Below, in pieces: positions 35,211-45,990 of a DNA stretch of 64,000 nt. The first letter of the stretch is position 1. Each line of letters begins with the position of its first letter. Made by a program: the position numbers and the translations under genes. Source of the DNA: Candidatus Legionella polyplacis (GTDB lineage Bacteria > Pseudomonadota > Gammaproteobacteria > Legionellales > Legionellaceae); the NCBI RefSeq assembly GCF_037013735.1, contig NZ_CP135136.1, forward strand, positions 310,001 through 374,000, read 5' to 3'. The notes under the pieces are model-generated. The model saw nothing but the letters and a program-made list of their open reading frames with translations, was not told the DNA's origin and did no database searches.

Positions 35211-36452
35211 ATGTTATTTGAAGTTAAAGTTCCTTTATTGCCAGAATCAGTTTTAGAAGCAACAGTAATAGCTTTTCATAAAAAAATAGGTGATAAAGTA
35301 GTTTGTAGTGAAAATATTGTTGATTTAGAAACAGATAAAATTGTTTTAGAAGTTCCATCATCTGTAAATGGAATATTGAAAGAAATTTTTTTTTCTATAG
35401 GTGATAAGGTTTTGTCTAATGATTTATTGGCATATATTGAGATTAATGATACTAATCATAAATTATCTTTGGATAATACAAAAAAAGGATTAACAGAAGA
35501 TATTAATAAAGATTGTGATGTCATAATTAATAAGAGTTTAAATAGAATGAACAAAAATATTATGTCTCCTTCCCGAAGGAGGTTAATGAAAATTAAAGGT
35601 TTGTATTCAAATGATGTTTTTCATTTAGATAATCAAAGTTCTTCTAAAAAAAATGATGTTTGTTCTGATAGAGATATAGATAGGATTTTAAAGAAAGATA
35701 AAAAAGGTTACACTAATAATGATATTGGTATAAATTCATTTTTATTAAACAAAAATGAAGAAATAAGAGTTCCAATGAATAGTATTCGGTCTAAGATTTC
35801 TGAGAGATTACTTTATGTTAAAAATAATTTTGCTATGTTAACAACTTTTAATGAAATCAATTTAAATGCAATTGTTAATTTAAGAAATAAATATAAAGAA
35901 AGTTTTGAAAAAAAATATAATGTTAAATTAGGATTAATTTCTTTGTTTATTAAAGCTGTTGTAGAATCTTTAAAGAAATATCCTATCATCAATGCTTTTA
36001 TTGATGGTAATGATATTGTTTATCATAATTATTATAATATTGGTGTTGCAATATCTAGTAAAAGAGGATTAGTTGTTCCAGTGTTGAGAAATGTAGATAC
36101 AATGAATATTGCTGGTATAGAAAATGCTATTAAAGATTTTGTTAATAAAGTTATAGAAAATAAATTAACTATTGAAGAAATGAATGGTGGTACATTTACT
36201 ATTACCAATGGTGGTGTTTTTGGTTCTTTATTATCAACTCCTATTATTAATCCTCCTCAATCTGGAATATTAGGAATGCATAAAATTGAGGATCGTCCTA
36301 TTGTTGAATATGGGAAAATTGTTATAAGACCTATGATGTATATTGCTTTTTCTTATGATCATCGTTTAATTGATGGAAAGGATTCTATACAATTTGTTCT
36401 TTCCATAAAAAAATTTTTAGAGGATCCTGCATGTTTATTGTTAGAAATTTAA
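35211..36452 (+). CDS. sucB: 2-oxoglutarate dehydrogenase E2 (dihydrolipoyl succinyltransferase)
   Basis: SucB is the core of the 2-oxoglutarate dehydrogenase complex. It has 413 residues. An N-terminal lipoyl domain starts [15 protein letters not shown] and carries the lipoyl Lys in [18 protein letters not shown] diverged E3/E1-binding domain follows ([14 protein letters not shown], about 110-125), then an Asn/Lys/Asp-rich linker. The catalytic domain begins [16 protein letters not shown] and has the active His in [17 protein letters not shown]. The binding domain has lost the usual GTG.GRI...DV end, which may alter E3 binding. Confidence 0.95.
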   Translation: MLFEVKVPLLPESVLEATVIAFHKKIGDKVVCSENIVDLETDKIVLEVPSSVNGILKEIFFSIGDKVLSNDLLAYIEINDTNHKLSLDNTKKGLTEDINKDCDVIINKSLNRMNKNIMSPSRRRLMKIKGLYSNDVFHLDNQSSSKKNDVCSDRDIDRILKKDKKGYTNNDIGINSFLLNKNEEIRVPMNSIRSKISERLLYVKNNFAMLTTFNEINLNAIVNLRNKYKESFEKKYNVKLGLISLFIKAVVESLKKYPIINAFIDGNDIVYHNYYNIGVAISSKRGLVVPVLRNVDTMNIAGIENAIKDFVNKVIENKLTIEEMNGGTFTITNGGVFGSLLSTPIINPPQSGILGMHKIEDRPIVEYGKIVIRPMMYIAFSYDHRLIDGKDSIQFVLSIKKFLEDPACLLLEI

Positions 36453-36483
36453 ATTATGGATTTTATAAAAGAGAGAAAAAATA

Positions 36484-37656
36484 ATGAATTTACATGAATA
36501 TCAATCTAAACAATTATTTGTTGATTTTGGTTTACAAGTTCCCGTTGGAAAGGTTATTTTTAATGTAGATGAGGCTTTATTATTTATTTCAAAATATGAT
36601 TTTATATCGGAATGGGTTATTAAGGCCCAAGTTCATTCTGGTGAGAGAGGAAAAAATGGTGGGATAAAATTTGTATCAAATAATAAATTGGATATGGTTA
36701 ATGCAGTTAATTCTTTGTTGCATAAAAAGTTGTTGATTGGAAAAGAATCTCATTTAGTTTTTCCTGTAGAAAAAATTTTATTAGAAGAAAAAGTTAATAA
36801 GATTAAGAAAGAATTTTATTTAGGAATTACCATAGATAATTTTAAGCAAAAAATTATTTTAATGGTATCTAGTTTTGGAGGAATGGATATTGAAGAGTCT
36901 GTTAAAAAAGATTCAGGAAAAATTTTTAAAATTTGTGTAGATCCTTTTTTAAGGATTATGCCATTTCAGTTGCGATTTATTGCGTTTAAATTAGGTTTAC
37001 AAGGTGAATTATTAAAAGATTTTATTTTTTTAATTGAGAAAATTAGTGATATGTTTTTTAAGTATGATTTATCTTTGTTAGAAATTAATCCTTTAGTTTT
37101 AACGAATAACCATGAATATATATGTTTAGATGGAAAAATACGAGTAGATGATAATGCTTTATATCGTCAAAGTTATTTAAAAGATATGAGAGATATTAAG
37201 CAAGAAGAATATAAAGAGAGTTGGGCATCGAAATGGAATTTAAATTATATTTCTTTAAATGGAAATATAGGTTGTATGGTAAATGGAGCTGGTTTAGCTA
37301 TGGCAACAATGGATATGATTAAGTTTTATGGAGGTATTCCTGCTAACTTTTTAGATGTAGGTGGTAGTGTAACAAGAGATCAAGTAGTTGAAGCGTTTAA
37401 AATTATTTTTTCAGATAAAAAAATAAAAGGTATATTGATTAATATTTTTGGTGGCATTGTTCGGTGCGATATTATTGCTGACGGTATAATATTTGCTATC
37501 AAAAATATTTGTATTGATATACCTATTGTGATTAGATTTAATGGAAATAATTCTGATGTAGCTTTTAATTTATTGAAAAAATTTGGTTTTGCAAACGTTA
37601 TTAGTTTTATTGATATAACTGATGCTATAAAGAAGATTGTTGATCTTACTATATAA
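36484..37656 (+). CDS. sucC: succinyl-CoA synthetase beta subunit
   Basis: SucC works with SucD to make ATP or GTP from succinyl-CoA. It has 390 residues. The ATP-grasp start is MNLHEYQSKQLFVDFGLQVP; VIKAQVHSGERGKNGGIKF, EINPLVLTNN and DGKIRVDDNALYR hold the metal and nucleotide ligands. The C-terminal half has LNGNIGCMVNGAGLAMATMD and GGSVTRDQVVEAFKII. A GAGAG site precedes the ATG. Length and order are as in other gammaproteobacteria. Confidence 0.97.
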   Translation: MNLHEYQSKQLFVDFGLQVPVGKVIFNVDEALLFISKYDFISEWVIKAQVHSGERGKNGGIKFVSNNKLDMVNAVNSLLHKKLLIGKESHLVFPVEKILLEEKVNKIKKEFYLGITIDNFKQKIILMVSSFGGMDIEESVKKDSGKIFKICVDPFLRIMPFQLRFIAFKLGLQGELLKDFIFLIEKISDMFFKYDLSLLEINPLVLTNNHEYICLDGKIRVDDNALYRQSYLKDMRDIKQEEYKESWASKWNLNYISLNGNIGCMVNGAGLAMATMDMIKFYGGIPANFLDVGGSVTRDQVVEAFKIIFSDKKIKGILINIFGGIVRCDIIADGIIFAIKNICIDIPIVIRFNGNNSDVAFNLLKKFGFANVISFIDITDAIKKIVDLTI

Positions 37657-37712
37657 AGTAAATTAAGAAATTTAATTATAATTAAAATAAATCAATTAGG
37701 AATATTGCTGAA

Positions 37713-38588
37713 ATGAGTATATTGATTGATAAAAATACAAAAGTTATTTGTCAGGGTTTTACTGGGAAGCAGGGAACTTTTCATTGTAAAAAATCAATTG
37801 AGTATGGTACTAAATTTGTAGGTGGTGTTACTCCAGGAAAAGGTGGATGTAATCATTTGGGATTACCAGTGTTTAATACTGTTTTAGAAGCAGTTGAAGA
37901 AACTAATGCTAATGCTTCTGTTATTTATGTTCCAGCTCCTTTTTGTAAGGATTCGATTTTAGAAGCGATAGAATCTAATATTAAGCTAATTGTTTGTATT
38001 ACTGAAGGTATACCTATTTTAGATATGTTAGAAATTAAGTATTATTTAAAGTTAAATAAGAAAATAAATTTTATTGGACCTAATTGTCCTGGAGTTATAA
38101 CTCCAGGAGAATGTAAAATAGGTATTATGCCAGGATTTATTCATAAATCTGGAAATATAGGAGTTATATCTAGATCTGGAACTTTAACATATGAAGCAGT
38201 TAAGTGTATTACTGATAGTGGATTTGGGCAAAGTACTTGTGTTGGAATAGGTGGAGATCCAATTATAGGAATGGATTTTGTTGATGTTCTATATTTATTT
38301 GAAAAAGATAGTAGAACTGATTTAATTGTATTAATTGGGGAAATTGGTGGATCTTTAGAGGAAAAAGCTGCAGATTTTATTAAGAGATATATCAAAAAGC
38401 CAGTTGTAGCATATATAGCAGGCGTAACTGCTCCTTATAATAAACGTATGGGTCATGCTGGAGCTATAATATCTAATGGAAAAGGTATGGCTAAAGACAA
38501 ATGTTTTGCTTTAGAAAATGTTGGTGTTAATGTTGTTTATTCTCCAGAGCATATAGGAGTAGTTATATCAGAGATATTAAATAAGTAG
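37713..38588 (+). CDS. sucD: succinyl-CoA synthetase alpha subunit
   Basis: SucD carries the CoA site and the transiently phosphorylated His. It has 291 residues. It reads [20 protein letters not shown] and [20 protein letters not shown], then [20 protein letters not shown], and has the phospho-His in [15 protein letters not shown]. It closes the sdhCDAB-sucABCD series, and the next gene converges on it. Confidence 0.97.
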   Translation: MSILIDKNTKVICQGFTGKQGTFHCKKSIEYGTKFVGGVTPGKGGCNHLGLPVFNTVLEAVEETNANASVIYVPAPFCKDSILEAIESNIKLIVCITEGIPILDMLEIKYYLKLNKKINFIGPNCPGVITPGECKIGIMPGFIHKSGNIGVISRSGTLTYEAVKCITDSGFGQSTCVGIGGDPIIGMDFVDVLYLFEKDSRTDLIVLIGEIGGSLEEKAADFIKRYIKKPVVAYIAGVTAPYNKRMGHAGAIISNGKGMAKDKCFALENVGVNVVYSPEHIGVVISEILNK

Positions 38589-38635
38589 GGAAAAGAGAAC
38601 AATAGTTGTTTAGAAAAATTATTGTAAAAAATATT

Positions 38636-39175
38636 TTATTTTATTAGTGTAAGGAATTCATTTCTTTTATGGGGTTTATTTTTTATTTCATCAGTCATAG
38701 ATAGTGTTGTTAAATAAGGATTTTGTTTTTTAAAGTTTCTCATTTCTATGCATAAATGTTTAGCTTCAATCATTACTCCAACTCCTTTTGCTTTTAAAAT
38801 GTGTGAAATGTAGTTAGCTATTTCTGTAGTCAATCGTTCTTGTATTTGTAAACGTCTGGAATAGTATTCGATAATTTCTATTATTTTAGATATACCCAAT
38901 ATTTTTCCATTTGGTATATAACCAATATGACAATATCCTAAAAATGGTAATAAATGATGTTCGCATATAGAATATATTTTTATTTTTTTAATAAGAATTA
39001 GGTCTTTGATTTCAGATTGGAAGATAGAATTGTTAATTATTTTTTTAAGATCTTTTTTATATCCACTGGTAAGATAACGAAAAGTTTTTGCTGCTCGTTC
39101 TGGTGTTTTTTTTAATCCGTCTCTTTTTAAATCTTCCCCGATAGTTTCTAAGATTTTTTTATATAATTCTTGCAT
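38636..39175 (-). CDS. folE: GTP cyclohydrolase I
   Basis: FolE converts GTP to dihydroneopterin triphosphate, the first step to folate, a B vitamin that blood-feeding insects often get from symbionts. It has 179 residues. The zinc ligands are in YSICEHHLLPFLGYCHIGYIP-type context (Cys and His of CEHH) and the distal Cys in EAKHLCIEMRNF. ILGISKIIEIIEYYSRRLQIQ and TTEIANYI also match. It starts one base after the HIT gene ends, so the two are co-transcribed. Other folate genes in the window are folD and thyA. Confidence 0.95.
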   Translation of the reverse strand: MQELYKKILETIGEDLKRDGLKKTPERAAKTFRYLTSGYKKDLKKIINNSIFQSEIKDLILIKKIKIYSICEHHLLPFLGYCHIGYIPNGKILGISKIIEIIEYYSRRLQIQERLTTEIANYISHILKAKGVGVMIEAKHLCIEMRNFKKQNPYLTTLSMTDEIKNKPHKRNEFLTLIK

Positions 39176-39176
39176 T

Positions 39177-39518
39177 TTATCCTGGAGGCCATTTCATTTG
39201 ACGTCCTGCCAATAAGTGTAAATGTACATGATTTATTTTTTGACCTCCTTGTTTATTAATATTAAATATTAATCTATAGCCTTTTTGATTTATTTGTTTT
39301 TTTTCAGCAATTAATTTTGCGTTTAATATAATATCGTTAATGATGTATATATTTTCTTGATTTATTTCATTTATAGTTGATATATGTTTTATTGGTATAA
39401 TGAGTAAATGTATAGGTGCTTGAGGTTTTATATCTTGTAAAATAATAATTGTTGATGTTTGTAAAATAATGTTTGATTTAACTTTTTTATTAATTATTTT
39501 GCAAAATAAGCAGTTCAT
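39177..39518 (-). CDS. hinT: HIT family protein (HinT-like)
   Basis: This is a histidine-triad nucleotide hydrolase, 113 residues, probably acting on adenosine phosphoramidates. The triad is NHVHLHLLAGRQMKWPPG. The N-terminus NCLFCKIINKKVKSNII and the loop HLLIIPIKHISTINEI are typical. It sits in a tight pair with folE. The symbol hinT is given by family; the cellular role is not clear. Confidence 0.85.
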   Translation of the reverse strand: MNCLFCKIINKKVKSNIILQTSTIIILQDIKPQAPIHLLIIPIKHISTINEINQENIYIINDIILNAKLIAEKKQINQKGYRLIFNINKQGGQKINHVHLHLLAGRQMKWPPG

Positions 39519-39728
39519 AATATTGTGTATTTTAATGTTTATATTAAGATTTTAAAAAAAAAAGTATTGAATTTTAGTTAAATATAATTATTAAATTAAT
39601 TTTATTAATAGTAGTATATATATATGTTATATATTTTTCAATATGTAGGTTTTTGTTTATTTTTTTTAGATGTACCATTAATTTGTTGTATTAAAATTAA
39701 AAAATGTTATTCTAATTTTTAATAGAAT

Positions 39729-41102
39729 TTATTTAGAGATTTTAAACCATTTTGTAGTGTTAATATTATCTTCTATTTTTATATTTAGTTTTGTTAATTT
39801 ATTTCTAATATTATCTGCTTTTTCCCAATTCTTTTCTTTTCTTGCTTTTTCTCGTGTTTTTAGTAAATATTTTATGTATTGATTGTTTTTATTGGTAAAT
39901 AGATGTTTTGATTTTGTTTTATTGATGTGTATTTTAGGTATTACTAATCCTAGTAATGACATTAAATATCGTAGAGTTATTGCAAGATTTGGAGAATGTG
40001 TTTTATTAATGTCAGTTTTTAATTCAAATAAAATAGACAATACTTTTGGTGTATTAAAATCATTATTCATTGCTGTTTGGAATTTTTCAATCCAATGTTG
40101 ATTTAATGTATTATGTTTTGTTGTTATATGTCTTAGACATTTATATAAATTATTTAGAGATGTTTTCGATTTTTGCAATTCTTTTTCATTGTAGGTTAAA
40201 GGACTTCTATAGTGACTGCTTAAAAAGAAATATCTGATAGTATTTGGATGGTATTTTTGTAAGATTTTTTGGATAGTTAAAGTATTTTTTATAGAGTTTG
40301 ACATTTTTTTATTGTTTGTAGTTAACAGTCCAACATGAATCCAATAGTTAGATGGTATTTTGTTATTTATTGCTTCGCTTTGTGCTATTTCGTTTTCATG
40401 ATGTGGAAATTGTAAATCTATTCCTCCTCCATGGATATCACATTGGGATCCTATTTCTTTCATAATCATTGTTGAGCATTCTATATGCCATCCAGGTCTT
40501 CCATTTCCCCATGGGGATGGCCAATTTGGTTCATTTTTTTTGGATTTTTTCCATAATGCGAAATCCAGTGGAGATTTTTTATTTTTTATAATATTTATTC
40601 TTGATCCAACAATGAGCTTTGAAATATTTTTTTTAGATAATTTTCCATATTCTTTGAAATTGCTTACTTTGAAGTATACATTTCCATCATGATCTGTATA
40701 AGCATATCCCTTTTTAATAAGTTTGTTTATTATGTTAATAATATTTTTTATATATTGACTAGCTCTTGGTTCCTTATTAGGTTTTATTAAATTTAAATTT
40801 TTAGTATCTTTTCGTAATTTTTTTATGTAATTATTTGTCAATTTATATATAGAAATATTTTTTTCTTTAGCTTTAGCAATAATTTTATCATCTATATCTG
40901 TTATATTACGTATGTAGTTTATAGTAAATCCTTTAAATTTTAAAAATCGAATAATTGTATCGAATACTATCATTGTTCTTGCATGTCCTAAGTGACAATG
41001 GTTATATACAGTTATGCCACAAACGTATATTTGTATTTTTTTAGGAGTAATTGGTTTAAATAGTTCTTTTTTATTTGTTAGAGAGTTATATAGATATAAC
41101 AT
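39729..41102 (-). CDS. cysS: cysteinyl-tRNA synthetase
   Basis: This class I synthetase has 457 residues from the ATG at 41102. The start overlaps the glnS stop as TAATG and has an AAGGA site 8 bases upstream; the longer frame from 41129 is rejected. HIGH is CHLGHARTMIVFDTI. Zinc ligands lie in YVCGITVYNH, GWHIECSTM and GGGIDLQFPHHENEIAQSEA. The second signature, normally KMSKS, reads KMSNS here (Lys to Asn, codon AAC), an unusual change near the ATP phosphates. The tail EKARKEKNWEKADNIRNKL is normal. Confidence 0.96.
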   Translation of the reverse strand: MLYLYNSLTNKKELFKPITPKKIQIYVCGITVYNHCHLGHARTMIVFDTIIRFLKFKGFTINYIRNITDIDDKIIAKAKEKNISIYKLTNNYIKKLRKDTKNLNLIKPNKEPRASQYIKNIINIINKLIKKGYAYTDHDGNVYFKVSNFKEYGKLSKKNISKLIVGSRINIIKNKKSPLDFALWKKSKKNEPNWPSPWGNGRPGWHIECSTMIMKEIGSQCDIHGGGIDLQFPHHENEIAQSEAINNKIPSNYWIHVGLLTTNNKKMSNSIKNTLTIQKILQKYHPNTIRYFFLSSHYRSPLTYNEKELQKSKTSLNNLYKCLRHITTKHNTLNQHWIEKFQTAMNNDFNTPKVLSILFELKTDINKTHSPNLAITLRYLMSLLGLVIPKIHINKTKSKHLFTNKNNQYIKYLLKTREKARKEKNWEKADNIRNKLTKLNIKIEDNINTTKWFKISK

Positions 41103-42766
41103 TAAGATGTTCCTTTTTGTATATTCCATTTGTTTTTGAGATCTACAATTCTGTGAAAAGTAGAGGTTTTGTTTAATTTTGTTTTTTTGACTTGATAATA
41201 TCCTATTCTTTCAAATTGAAAGATTTCATTAATTGGTTGGTTTGTTAATGATGGTTCGCACCATCCAGTTTTTATTATCATTGAGTATGGATTTAAGAAT
41301 TTTAAAAAGTTTTTTTCAGAATTGGGATTTTTGTTTATGAATAATTTGTTGTATTGAATGATATTAACTTTATGTGCATGTGCAATAGAAACCCAGTGAA
41401 TAATTCCTTTATTTTTTTTATTGTGAATATTTTTTTTAAGAGAATTTTTATCATATGTACAGTGTAATTCAATTATTTCTCCATTTTTATCACGGATTAT
41501 TTCTGTACAACGGATTGTATATGAATATTTTAATCGTACTTCATTTATCATTGATAAACGAAAATATTTTTTTGGTGGGTTTTCTATAAAGTCATTTTTT
41601 TCGATATATAATTCTTTACTGAACGGGATTATACGATCTTTTGTTAAACATTTTTTTTGTGGATAATATGTAGCGTTAAATTCTTCTATTTTATGATTCG
41701 GATAGTTTGTTATGATTATTTTTAATGGATTGATTACACAAAATGCTCTTTTTGCTATTTTATTTAGATCATTTCTTACATATTGTTCTAAAATTGAATA
41801 ATCAATAATAGATTCGCTTTTAGAAATTCCTAGTGATTCGCAAAATTGTTTAATTGATGATGCTGGGTACCCCCTTTTTCTCATTCCACATATTGTGGGC
41901 AATCTAGGATCATTCCAACCTGAAACAATATTTTTTTCTATTAAAGATTTTATTTTTCTTTTGCTTGTTAAAGTATGAGTTAAAGAAAGTTTAGAGAATT
42001 CAATTTGGGTTGGTATAGACGATGTAATAGGTAGATTTTTTATAAACCAATTATATAGTTTTTTATGATCTTGAAATTCTAAAGTACATAATGAATGTGT
42101 AATATTTTCTATGGAATCTGATATTGGTTGTGCATAGTCGTACATAGGGTAAATACACCATTTTTTTTTAGTTTTTGGATGTGATGTATGACAAATTCTA
42201 TACAGGATAGGATCTCTAAGGTTTATATTTGGAGATTTCATATTTATTTTTGCACGTAATACATGAGATCCATTAGGAAACTTTCCGGATTTCATCTGTA
42301 AGAATAAAGATAGATTTTCTGATATTGATCTGTTTCTGTAGGGACTATTAATACCTGGATAGTTTATAGTTCCTCTATATTTTTGTATTTCTTCTGAGTT
42401 TAAACTATCGACATATGCTTTTCCTGATTTAATTAAATGAATGGCGTATTTATATAGTTGATAGTAGTAATTTGAGGAATATTTTATTGAAAAGGATTTA
42501 AAACCCAACCATTTGATATCTTTTATTATATTCTTTGCAAATTCTGAAGTTTCTGTTTTAGGATTTGTGTCATCAAAACGTATATGGAATTTTCCTTTAA
42601 ATTCTTTAGCAATATTAAAATTAAGAAATATAGATTTTGCATGACCAATATGTAGATAGCCATTAGGTTCCGGAGGAAATCTTGTTATTATTTTTTTATT
42701 TTTGTTTTTTAATAAATAGTTTTTAACTATTTGTTTGATAAAATTATTGTTATTGTTTTTTTTCAT
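41102..42766 (-). CDS. glnS: glutaminyl-tRNA synthetase
   Basis: GlnS charges tRNA-Gln with glutamine directly. It has 554 residues, identical in length to the E. coli enzyme. HIGH is in RFPPEPNGYLHIGHAKSIFL; RFDDTNPKTE follows. The KMSKS region reads LTHTLTSKRKIKSLI, with Thr for the usual Met (MSKR). The C-terminal beta-barrels contain VQKTKL-like VKKTKLNKTSTFHRIVDLK. Its stop overlaps the cysS start, so the two synthetases form one translationally coupled unit. Confidence 0.96.
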   Translation of the reverse strand: MKKNNNNNFIKQIVKNYLLKNKNKKIITRFPPEPNGYLHIGHAKSIFLNFNIAKEFKGKFHIRFDDTNPKTETSEFAKNIIKDIKWLGFKSFSIKYSSNYYYQLYKYAIHLIKSGKAYVDSLNSEEIQKYRGTINYPGINSPYRNRSISENLSLFLQMKSGKFPNGSHVLRAKINMKSPNINLRDPILYRICHTSHPKTKKKWCIYPMYDYAQPISDSIENITHSLCTLEFQDHKKLYNWFIKNLPITSSIPTQIEFSKLSLTHTLTSKRKIKSLIEKNIVSGWNDPRLPTICGMRKRGYPASSIKQFCESLGISKSESIIDYSILEQYVRNDLNKIAKRAFCVINPLKIIITNYPNHKIEEFNATYYPQKKCLTKDRIIPFSKELYIEKNDFIENPPKKYFRLSMINEVRLKYSYTIRCTEIIRDKNGEIIELHCTYDKNSLKKNIHNKKNKGIIHWVSIAHAHKVNIIQYNKLFINKNPNSEKNFLKFLNPYSMIIKTGWCEPSLTNQPINEIFQFERIGYYQVKKTKLNKTSTFHRIVDLKNKWNIQKGTS

Positions 42767-43258
42767 TGTTGATTTTATATCAATAAATTTTTGTAAATTT
42801 TATCATAAAAATTTTTGATTTTATAAAATAGATTGAATTTATATTATAAAAGTTTTTATTTTTTTATTTAGATATTTTATGGTTGTTTTATAGTAGTATT
42901 TGATTTGTTAAATTAACATATTTAAATTTAATAAAATAATTGTTATTTATTTTATTACTACTTATGTTCATAATACAAATATTAATATTTATGAATAAGA
43001 ATATTTTGTTTTAAAAAAGATAAGTTTTGGTTAATATATTGTTTATTTAAATTAAGGAATTTAAATAAAACACCTAAAGAGATGGTAATAATTATTATAT
43101 ATTTAAATTTTATTTTTTCCTTTCTTTTTTTTTGATATTTTTTTCATTTATACTTATTAAGTATTTTTTATATAAAATAGTTTTATTAAAAAAAAGTTTT
43201 TTGTTTATCTTTAATAGGATTTTATTTTAAAGTATTGTGAAAGTTTTATTATTTTATT
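42767..43258. other. divergent spacer glnS/folD
   Basis: About 490 bases, over 85% A/T by eye, separate the starts of glnS (-) and folD (+). It should hold both promoters. No reading frame longer than some 20 codons, no tRNA and no clear hairpin catches the eye. Confidence 0.5.
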
Positions 43259-44113
43259 ATGAAAACTTTGTTTTTGGATGGGAAAAAAGTTTTAAATAAT
43301 TATTTATCAAATATTGAGTGGAATATAAAGAAAATGAGATATGGGAAAATTAATTTCCCAGGATTAGCTATAGTAATGGTTGGAAATTGCGAATCTTCTA
43401 AAATTTATGTCCAAAATAAATGTAAAATTTTTTCTAAAATTGGGATCGATTTTTATATTTTTAATAATCCATCTGATATTGCAGAAAAAGAATTAATTGA
43501 ATTAATTAAAGATTTAAATAATAATAAGAATTTTTGTGGAATTTTAATTCAATTTCCTTTGCCTAAAGAGATAAATATTAATAATGTTATAGAATCTATT
43601 AATCCTTTTAAAGATGTTGATGGATTTCACCCCTATAATATAGGGAAATTAATACAAAATAATCCTTTGTTTAGGCCTTGTGTCGGTTTTGGTATTATTA
43701 GTTTATTAAATTATTATAAAATTTCTATTAGAAAACAATATGTTGTAGTTGTTGGATCTTCTATTACTGTTGGCAGGCCTATTGTTTTAGAGTTTTTAAA
43801 TTCTGGAGCTACGGTTACTGTATGTAATAGATTAACATTGAATTTAAAAGATTATGTTAAAAAAGCTGATATTGTTGTTTTAGCTACTGGTGTTATTAAT
43901 GTAATATCTGTTGATTGGTTATGTTCTAATCAAATAATTATTGATGTTGGTATTCATAGGTTGAGGGATGGAAAGCTAAGGGGGGATATTGATTTTAATG
44001 CTGTGAATGGAAAAGTTTCTTGGATTACTCCTGTTCCTGGAGGTGTTGGACCTATGACAATATTAAGTTTATTGCAGAATATTTTACTTTCATTAAAAAT
44101 TTTAGGTTTTTAG
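43259..44113 (+). CDS. folD: methylenetetrahydrofolate dehydrogenase/cyclohydrolase
   Basis: FolD interconverts methylene-, methenyl- and formyl-tetrahydrofolate, serving purine, thymidylate (thyA) and formyl-Met synthesis, and it can use methylene-THF from glycine cleavage. It has 284 residues. Conserved parts: ESSKIYVQNKCKIF with the catalytic Lys, ILIQFPLPKEININNVIESI, DVDGFHPYNIGKL, VVVGSSITVGRPIVLEFL (NADP loop) and TPVPGGVGPMTILSLL. Confidence 0.96.
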   Translation: MKTLFLDGKKVLNNYLSNIEWNIKKMRYGKINFPGLAIVMVGNCESSKIYVQNKCKIFSKIGIDFYIFNNPSDIAEKELIELIKDLNNNKNFCGILIQFPLPKEININNVIESINPFKDVDGFHPYNIGKLIQNNPLFRPCVGFGIISLLNYYKISIRKQYVVVVGSSITVGRPIVLEFLNSGATVTVCNRLTLNLKDYVKKADIVVLATGVINVISVDWLCSNQIIIDVGIHRLRDGKLRGDIDFNAVNGKVSWITPVPGGVGPMTILSLLQNILLSLKILGF

Positions 44114-44178
44114 TAAGAAATTTTATAAAATTATTTTATAATGATTTTTAATTTTAAGATTTTTTAAAAAAAAAGTTT

Positions 44179-44964
44179 ATGAGAATTTTTCCTATAAAAT
44201 CTTTACAAGATAATTATATCTGGGTCGGGATAGATAAAAAAAATAATGTTTTTTGCGTTGATCCAGGAGATTCTGATTATCTTTTATCTTATGTTAGGAA
44301 AAATAACTTTAAAATAAGTGCTATTTTAATTACTCATGCACATATTGATCATATTTTTGGAGTTAAAAAGATAATTTGTTATTATCCTAATGTATTGGTT
44401 TTTGGTCCAAAAGATAAAGAATTGTTTGTAGTAAATTGTTCGGTAATGGAAGGTGATGTGTTAAATGTTTTTGATTGGAAATTTTTTGTAATGGAAACCC
44501 CTGGTCATACTGCTACTCATGTTAGTTATTATGAATGTAATCAACGGTGGTTGTTTTGTGGAGATACTTTATTTTCTGGAGGTTGCGGAAAAGTATATAA
44601 TGATAATGAATCTTATTTAGAACTTTATTTTTCACTGATGAGATTGGTTCTATTACCAGAAGATACTAAAGTGTTTTGTGCTCATGAGTATACATTGAAT
44701 AATTTACGTTTTGCTTATGAATTGGAATCTGATAATGTTTATATTTATAAATATTATAGGTTTTTATTAAAAAATAATATGTATTGCACATTACCGTCTA
44801 CATTAAGAATAGAAAAAAAGATTAATCCATTTTTACGTATACAAACGAATATTATGAATAAATATTTTTCTAAATTTATTGGTAGTGGTAGTAGCAATAT
44901 GTCTATTGAAGATGTATTATTTATATTTAAATACATTAGATTAAAGAAAGATAGTTTTTATTAA
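44179..44964 (+). CDS. gloB: hydroxyacylglutathione hydrolase (glyoxalase II)
   Basis: GloB hydrolyses S-lactoylglutathione, finishing methylglyoxal detoxification. It is a metallo-beta-lactamase fold protein of 261 residues. The metal motif is ITHAHIDHIFGVKK; further ligands are in TPGHTATHVSYY, FCGDTLFSGGCGKVYN and FCAHEYTLNNLRFA, the last a GloB hallmark. A specific glutathione-binding RKIN-like end is diverged (SFY end). gloA is not in the window. Confidence 0.91.
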   Translation: MRIFPIKSLQDNYIWVGIDKKNNVFCVDPGDSDYLLSYVRKNNFKISAILITHAHIDHIFGVKKIICYYPNVLVFGPKDKELFVVNCSVMEGDVLNVFDWKFFVMETPGHTATHVSYYECNQRWLFCGDTLFSGGCGKVYNDNESYLELYFSLMRLVLLPEDTKVFCAHEYTLNNLRFAYELESDNVYIYKYYRFLLKNNMYCTLPSTLRIEKKINPFLRIQTNIMNKYFSKFIGSGSSNMSIEDVLFIFKYIRLKKDSFY

Positions 44965-44976
44965 TTTTTAATAATT

Positions 44977-45744
44977 TTATATTTTTATATGGATAGAATT
45001 TATCCATATTTTTAATTCATTGAAAATTTTATAATTGGTTAGATTTGTGTTTATTGGTGTAATAGAAATATAATTATTTTTAATAGCATAAAAATCTGTT
45101 CCAGGACCAGTGTCGGATTTTAGTCCAGGTAAGCCAATCCAATATATTTTATTTCCTCTTGGATCATAATCTTTAATTAAAGATTTTGGATAATGACGTG
45201 TTCCTAATCTAGATATTTTTATTCCTTTTATTTTATTTAACGGAATATTTGGAACATTTATATTTAGTATTGTTTTTGGTGGGAAAATATTTTCGTATAA
45301 ATTGGTTACTAATTGACGTGCAATAATAGCAGCTACATTATAATAATAAATATTATCATTTTTGTTTTTTGATATTGATAATGAAATTGCTGGAAGTTTT
45401 AGATATCTTCCTTCCATAGCTGCAGCGATAGTTCCGGAATATATGATATCATCCCCTAAATTAGGTTGATCATTGATTCCTGATATTACAATATCAAATT
45501 TTTTATTAATTAATCCTGTAAGACCTAGATGAACACAATCAACTGGTGTGCCAGTTACACTGTAATAATTATTTTTTAATTTATTAATTTTTAAAGGTTT
45601 TGTGAGAGTTAAAGCATTACTATATCCACTGCAATTTCGATCTGGTGCTATAACAATAGTTTCTGCTATAAGTGACATTTCTTTTCTAAGAAATTTAATT
45701 CCTGGAGAATATATTCCGTCATCGTTACTTATTAATATTTTCAT
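44977..45744 (-). CDS. surE: 5'/3'-nucleotidase SurE
   Basis: SurE is a metal-dependent survival phosphatase acting on nucleoside monophosphates and short polyphosphates. It has 255 residues. The metal site is MKILISNDDGIYSPGIKFL; other motifs are VIAPDRNCSGYSNALTLT, YSVTGTPVDCVHLGL, DIVISGINDQPNLGDDIIYSG and TIAAAMEGRYL. It converges on gloB with 12 bases between the stops. Confidence 0.95.
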   Translation of the reverse strand: MKILISNDDGIYSPGIKFLRKEMSLIAETIVIAPDRNCSGYSNALTLTKPLKINKLKNNYYSVTGTPVDCVHLGLTGLINKKFDIVISGINDQPNLGDDIIYSGTIAAAMEGRYLKLPAISLSISKNKNDNIYYYNVAAIIARQLVTNLYENIFPPKTILNINVPNIPLNKIKGIKISRLGTRHYPKSLIKDYDPRGNKIYWIGLPGLKSDTGPGTDFYAIKNNYISITPINTNLTNYKIFNELKIWINSIHIKI

Positions 45745-45990
45745 AAGATATTTTTAATATTAATGGTTTTATAAAAAATATTTTTTTTAATAGGATTGTA
45801 TTTCTATTTTTTTTAAATAGTTTTATTTGTTCAAATTTATAATAAATTCTAAAAATTTAAATGATCTAAATTTGAGATTACATATATATTATCATATAAT
45901 TATTTAGAAAATTTTAATAGTTTTTTAAAAGTTTTATTTTAAATAAAAATATTAATTTTTATAAATTTTGGTTTTAATTTTTTTATTTTA

